DNA of 8,214 bases. Origin: an uncultured Pseudomonadota bacterium (lineage in GTDB: Bacteria; SAR324; NAC60-12). Positions 6,586 through 8,214 of this stretch are shown here, piece after piece. Location of the stretch: NCBI GenBank assembly GCA_913056375.1, contig CAJXNF010000107.1:1-8214 (forward strand), read 5' to 3'. The position numbers and the translations under genes were made by a program. The notes below the pieces were generated by a model. That model did no database searches. It saw nothing but the letters and a program-made list of their open reading frames with translations, and was not told where the DNA came from. The first letter of the stretch is position 1; every line of letters starts with the position of its first letter.

Positions 6586-7388
6586 GCGGTCCAGCCTCCA
6601 TCGATGACAAGATTTTGTCCGGTCATGTAACTGCTGGCTTGACTAGCCAGAAACACAACAGCTCCTTTCAATTCATCTGGTTTACCCATACGTTTCATCG
6701 GACTTTTCTGTTCAAGGCGCTGCACCATTCCCCTGGGAGCACTGGGAGCTGGAAATGGACCAGGGCTCAGACTGTTGACCCGAACTCCCTTGGAAGCCCA
6801 ATAGACTGCCAAGTGTCGCGTCATCTGCAGAATGCCTCCTTTCAGGGTGTGATAGGCCACAGGACTAGCTGGAGAAACACCCTCATACGCATCAGGATAC
6901 GACCCCACGGAACCATACATGGAACCCAGCATAATGATCGAAGCCTGCCGTTGTTGGGCAACTGCCAAATCACAAATAGCCTTTGCCAGGAAAAAGTAAG
7001 CTGAGGCATTAGACAATTGAACCTTGAATTCTTCTTCTGTGACTGAATTCAAGTCGGCAGAAAGTGGAAAGTGACCGTTGTTGACCAATGTATCAATCCT
7101 TCCATATTCTGCTTGAACTCTTTGAACCCCAGCCTGACGGGAAGTCTCATCCAATTGATCCAACTGAATTCCCAAGTGAGTCTGCTGCACTGGTCTCGGC
7201 AATTGCTGAGCAAATTGAACAGCTTTATCCTCCTCACGACTACTGACCACCACACTCGAACCAGCTTCGGCTAAGCCCTGCGCAAGAGCTTTCCCCAAGT
7301 GGCCACAGGCACCAGTCACCAAGCTCACGGTACCGGTGAGATCAAACAATTGTTGGATGGTTTTGCTTCCATTTTGGATGCTGCTCAT
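6579..7388 (-). CDS. Short-chain dehydrogenase/reductase (classical SDR), NAD(P)-dependent
   Basis: This 269-residue cytoplasmic oxidoreductase has the classical SDR fold. It shows the dinucleotide-binding motif TGACGHLG (25-32), a DTLVNNG stretch at 99-105 in place of the commoner NNAG, and the catalytic set N127, S156, Y179 and K183 (YHTLK). VRVNSLSPGPF is at about 202-212 and the typical C-terminal end is YMTGQNLVIDGGW. S50-R51 after the second strand, with no acidic residue there, may favour NADP(H), though this is a weak guide. Length is typical. The ATG at 7388 has AGAGG 7 bases upstream and overlaps the dioxygenase stop as ATGA, and the gene's own stop overlaps the fusion enzyme start by 7 bases. 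It probably oxidises or reduces a carbonyl/hydroxyl of the pathway intermediate made by its neighbours; the substrate is not evident. Confidence 0.93.
   Translation of the reverse strand: MSSIQNGSKTIQQLFDLTGTVSLVTGACGHLGKALAQGLAEAGSSVVVSSREEDKAVQFAQQLPRPVQQTHLGIQLDQLDETSRQAGVQRVQAEYGRIDTLVNNGHFPLSADLNSVTEEEFKVQLSNASAYFFLAKAICDLAVAQQRQASIIMLGSMYGSVGSYPDAYEGVSPASPVAYHTLKGGILQMTRHLAVYWASKGVRVNSLSPGPFPAPSAPRGMVQRLEQKSPMKRMGKPDELKGAVVFLASQASSYMTGQNLVIDGGWTAW
6595..6599 (-). promoter_or_regulatory. Shine-Dalgarno site of the fusion enzyme, embedded in the SDR gene
   Basis: The message reads GGAGG 9 bases before the ATG at 6585-6583. These bases also encode part of the SDR's conserved C-terminal DGGW motif, so one short stretch serves both genes. 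It supports the chosen start. Confidence 0.6.
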
Positions 7389-8158
7389 TCAACAACCTCT
7401 GCCAAACGAAGCTCTTGTTGAATGAATGGTTTTGCACTTTGTTGATAGGCCTCAAATCTTTGCTGATTGCGCTGACAAGTGTTGGATTTAAACACCATCG
7501 CTAAAGCAGCTCGGTTCCGGTCTGTGGTTTGGTTACTGCCAGCCCAATGGATCGTCTCCGCGTGATGAATGACGGCATCTCCAGGATTTGCAGTGATGGC
7601 AACTCCAGTTCGTTGATCTTCTTCGGTGAAATCCGCAATCGTTTGGGAAAATCCTAGATTGTTCGAGAGCCGATGGGGTCGGATACCCTGTAAATGAGAG
7701 CCTGGAATGAAGTGTAAGCATCCGGTCTGGTGGTCTGCATGATCTAGAGACAACCAGATTGTGAGTGCCTGAGGAGGCTCAAAACAAAAGTAAAAATTAT
7801 CCTGATGGGGTGGTGTCTCGTGAAAATAATTGGGCGGTTTGTTGAACCACTCCAGCGCCAATGCAGGTTCAACTTTATCATCTAGTAATGCACTAGCTAA
7901 GGAACTCCACTTTGTGCTAGCTGAATAGCTTTTGAAAAAATCATCTTCTTCAATTCGATGTAACTGCTTCAAGGAATTTTTATCCTGCTTGTTGGCATAG
8001 AAAGCATGTTCATAATTCTGCTTTTTGTGAGTGGCTACAATTAACTTTGTTAGTCTCTCACGAACTATATTTAACTCATCATTGTCCAGAAAATTTGGCA
8101 CAACAACATATCCATTTTTTTGAAATGATTCTCTGAGTTGAGCAATATCTAAACTCAT
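7385..8158 (-). CDS. Phytanoyl-CoA dioxygenase (PhyH) family Fe(II)/2-oxoglutarate-dependent oxygenase
   Basis: This 257-residue protein belongs to the PhyH family of non-haem iron oxygenases, which usually hydroxylate a small molecule while decarboxylating 2-oxoglutarate. The iron-binding triad is visible as HQD at H118 and D120, and IHWAGSN with H204. R214 or R216 (TDRNRAAL) is a candidate for gripping 2-oxoglutarate. The N-terminus FQKNGYVVVPNFLDNDEL and the central ALTIWLSLDHADHQTGCLHF with IPGSH (151-155) are family hallmarks. Length is normal for bacterial members, most of which are not phytanoyl-CoA enzymes, so the substrate is open. The ATG at 8158 has no strong ribosome site, which suits coupling to an upstream gene. 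Its stop overlaps the SDR start by ATGA. Its first 150 bases look AT-richer than the rest. Confidence 0.93.
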   Translation of the reverse strand: MSLDIAQLRESFQKNGYVVVPNFLDNDELNIVRERLTKLIVATHKKQNYEHAFYANKQDKNSLKQLHRIEEDDFFKSYSASTKWSSLASALLDDKVEPALALEWFNKPPNYFHETPPHQDNFYFCFEPPQALTIWLSLDHADHQTGCLHFIPGSHLQGIRPHRLSNNLGFSQTIADFTEEDQRTGVAITANPGDAVIHHAETIHWAGSNQTTDRNRAALAMVFKSNTCQRNQQRFEAYQQSAKPFIQQELRLAEVVE

Positions 8159-8214
8159 AGTGCTTTCACTTGGGCCACAGATGTGGGGTGATCAGCTGAA
8201 AATCCAAATCGTAT
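8155..8214 (-). CDS. 3' tail of an unidentified upstream gene (partial, frame uncertain)
   Basis: The last 60 bases stay open on the minus strand in two frames. One reads IRFGFSADHPTSVAQVKAL and stops with TGA overlapping the dioxygenase ATG as ATGA, matching the overlap style of the next junction. The other reads YDLDFQLITPHLWPK and stops at 8168-8166, seven bases before that ATG; its codons (CAG, CTG, ATC, AAG) look somewhat more like those of the neighbours. Either is probably the end of an upstream operon gene. The tails are too short to name a family. Confidence 0.35.
   Translation of the reverse strand: MRFGFSADHPTSVAQVKAL

Noticed and set aside
1..8214. Mobile elements, CRISPR arrays, tRNA or rRNA genes
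   Set aside because: I saw no transposase motifs, regularly spaced repeats, or RNA-gene signatures on either strand; the window is almost entirely filled by the genes listed.

Overview
This window is a tightly packed, single-direction gene cluster on the minus strand. Read in the direction of transcription, from position 8214 down to 1, it encodes: the tail of an unidentified gene, a PhyH-type Fe(II)/2-oxoglutarate dioxygenase, a short-chain dehydrogenase/reductase (SDR), a 775-residue protein joining an amidohydrolase to a class III aminotransferase, and an Opp/Dpp-type ABC importer. The importer consists of a periplasmic binding protein, two permeases and the first 199 residues of an ATPase that runs off the window. 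Neighbouring genes overlap by 4 to 8 bases or lie within 100 bases of each other, so one polycistronic message is likely. No promoter or full terminator is visible, and no stretch over 300 bases lacks a gene.

The organism is a bacterium. The Sec signal peptide on the binding protein, the Opp/Dpp transporter layout and the Shine-Dalgarno sites fit a Gram-negative heterotroph of medium GC, possibly a marine proteobacterium-like lineage. That last point is only an impression from gene content, and nothing here fixes the taxon.

Region by region: 8214-7385 holds the upstream tail and the dioxygenase; 7388-6579 the SDR; 6585-4258 the amidohydrolase-aminotransferase fusion; 4257-4162 a 96-base spacer with a strong but apparently wasted Shine-Dalgarno site and two mini-ORFs; 4161-2548 the binding protein; 2547-2492 a spacer with a 33-nt hairpin; 2491-1532 and 1539-601 the two permeases; 599-1 the ATPase.

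The most striking observation is that the binding protein looks circularly permuted. Its signal peptide is followed directly by the segment that normally forms the C-terminal half of SBP_bac_5 proteins (NPLSD-RVRQA-YAID, then YDPDKARQLLKEA). The usual N-terminal half (L-F-LKNGLQWHDGS-TAEEIKWN, then NPIGSGPYKV) comes afterwards. The old C-terminus runs into the old N-terminus through a short polar linker, and the new ends lie exactly at the NPL-D-RVRQA boundary. The second notable feature is the two-enzyme fusion, in which both active sites look complete. Together the genes suggest import of a small substrate followed by hydroxylation, redox, hydrolytic (or decarboxylating) and transamination steps. 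The substrate cannot be read from the sequence.
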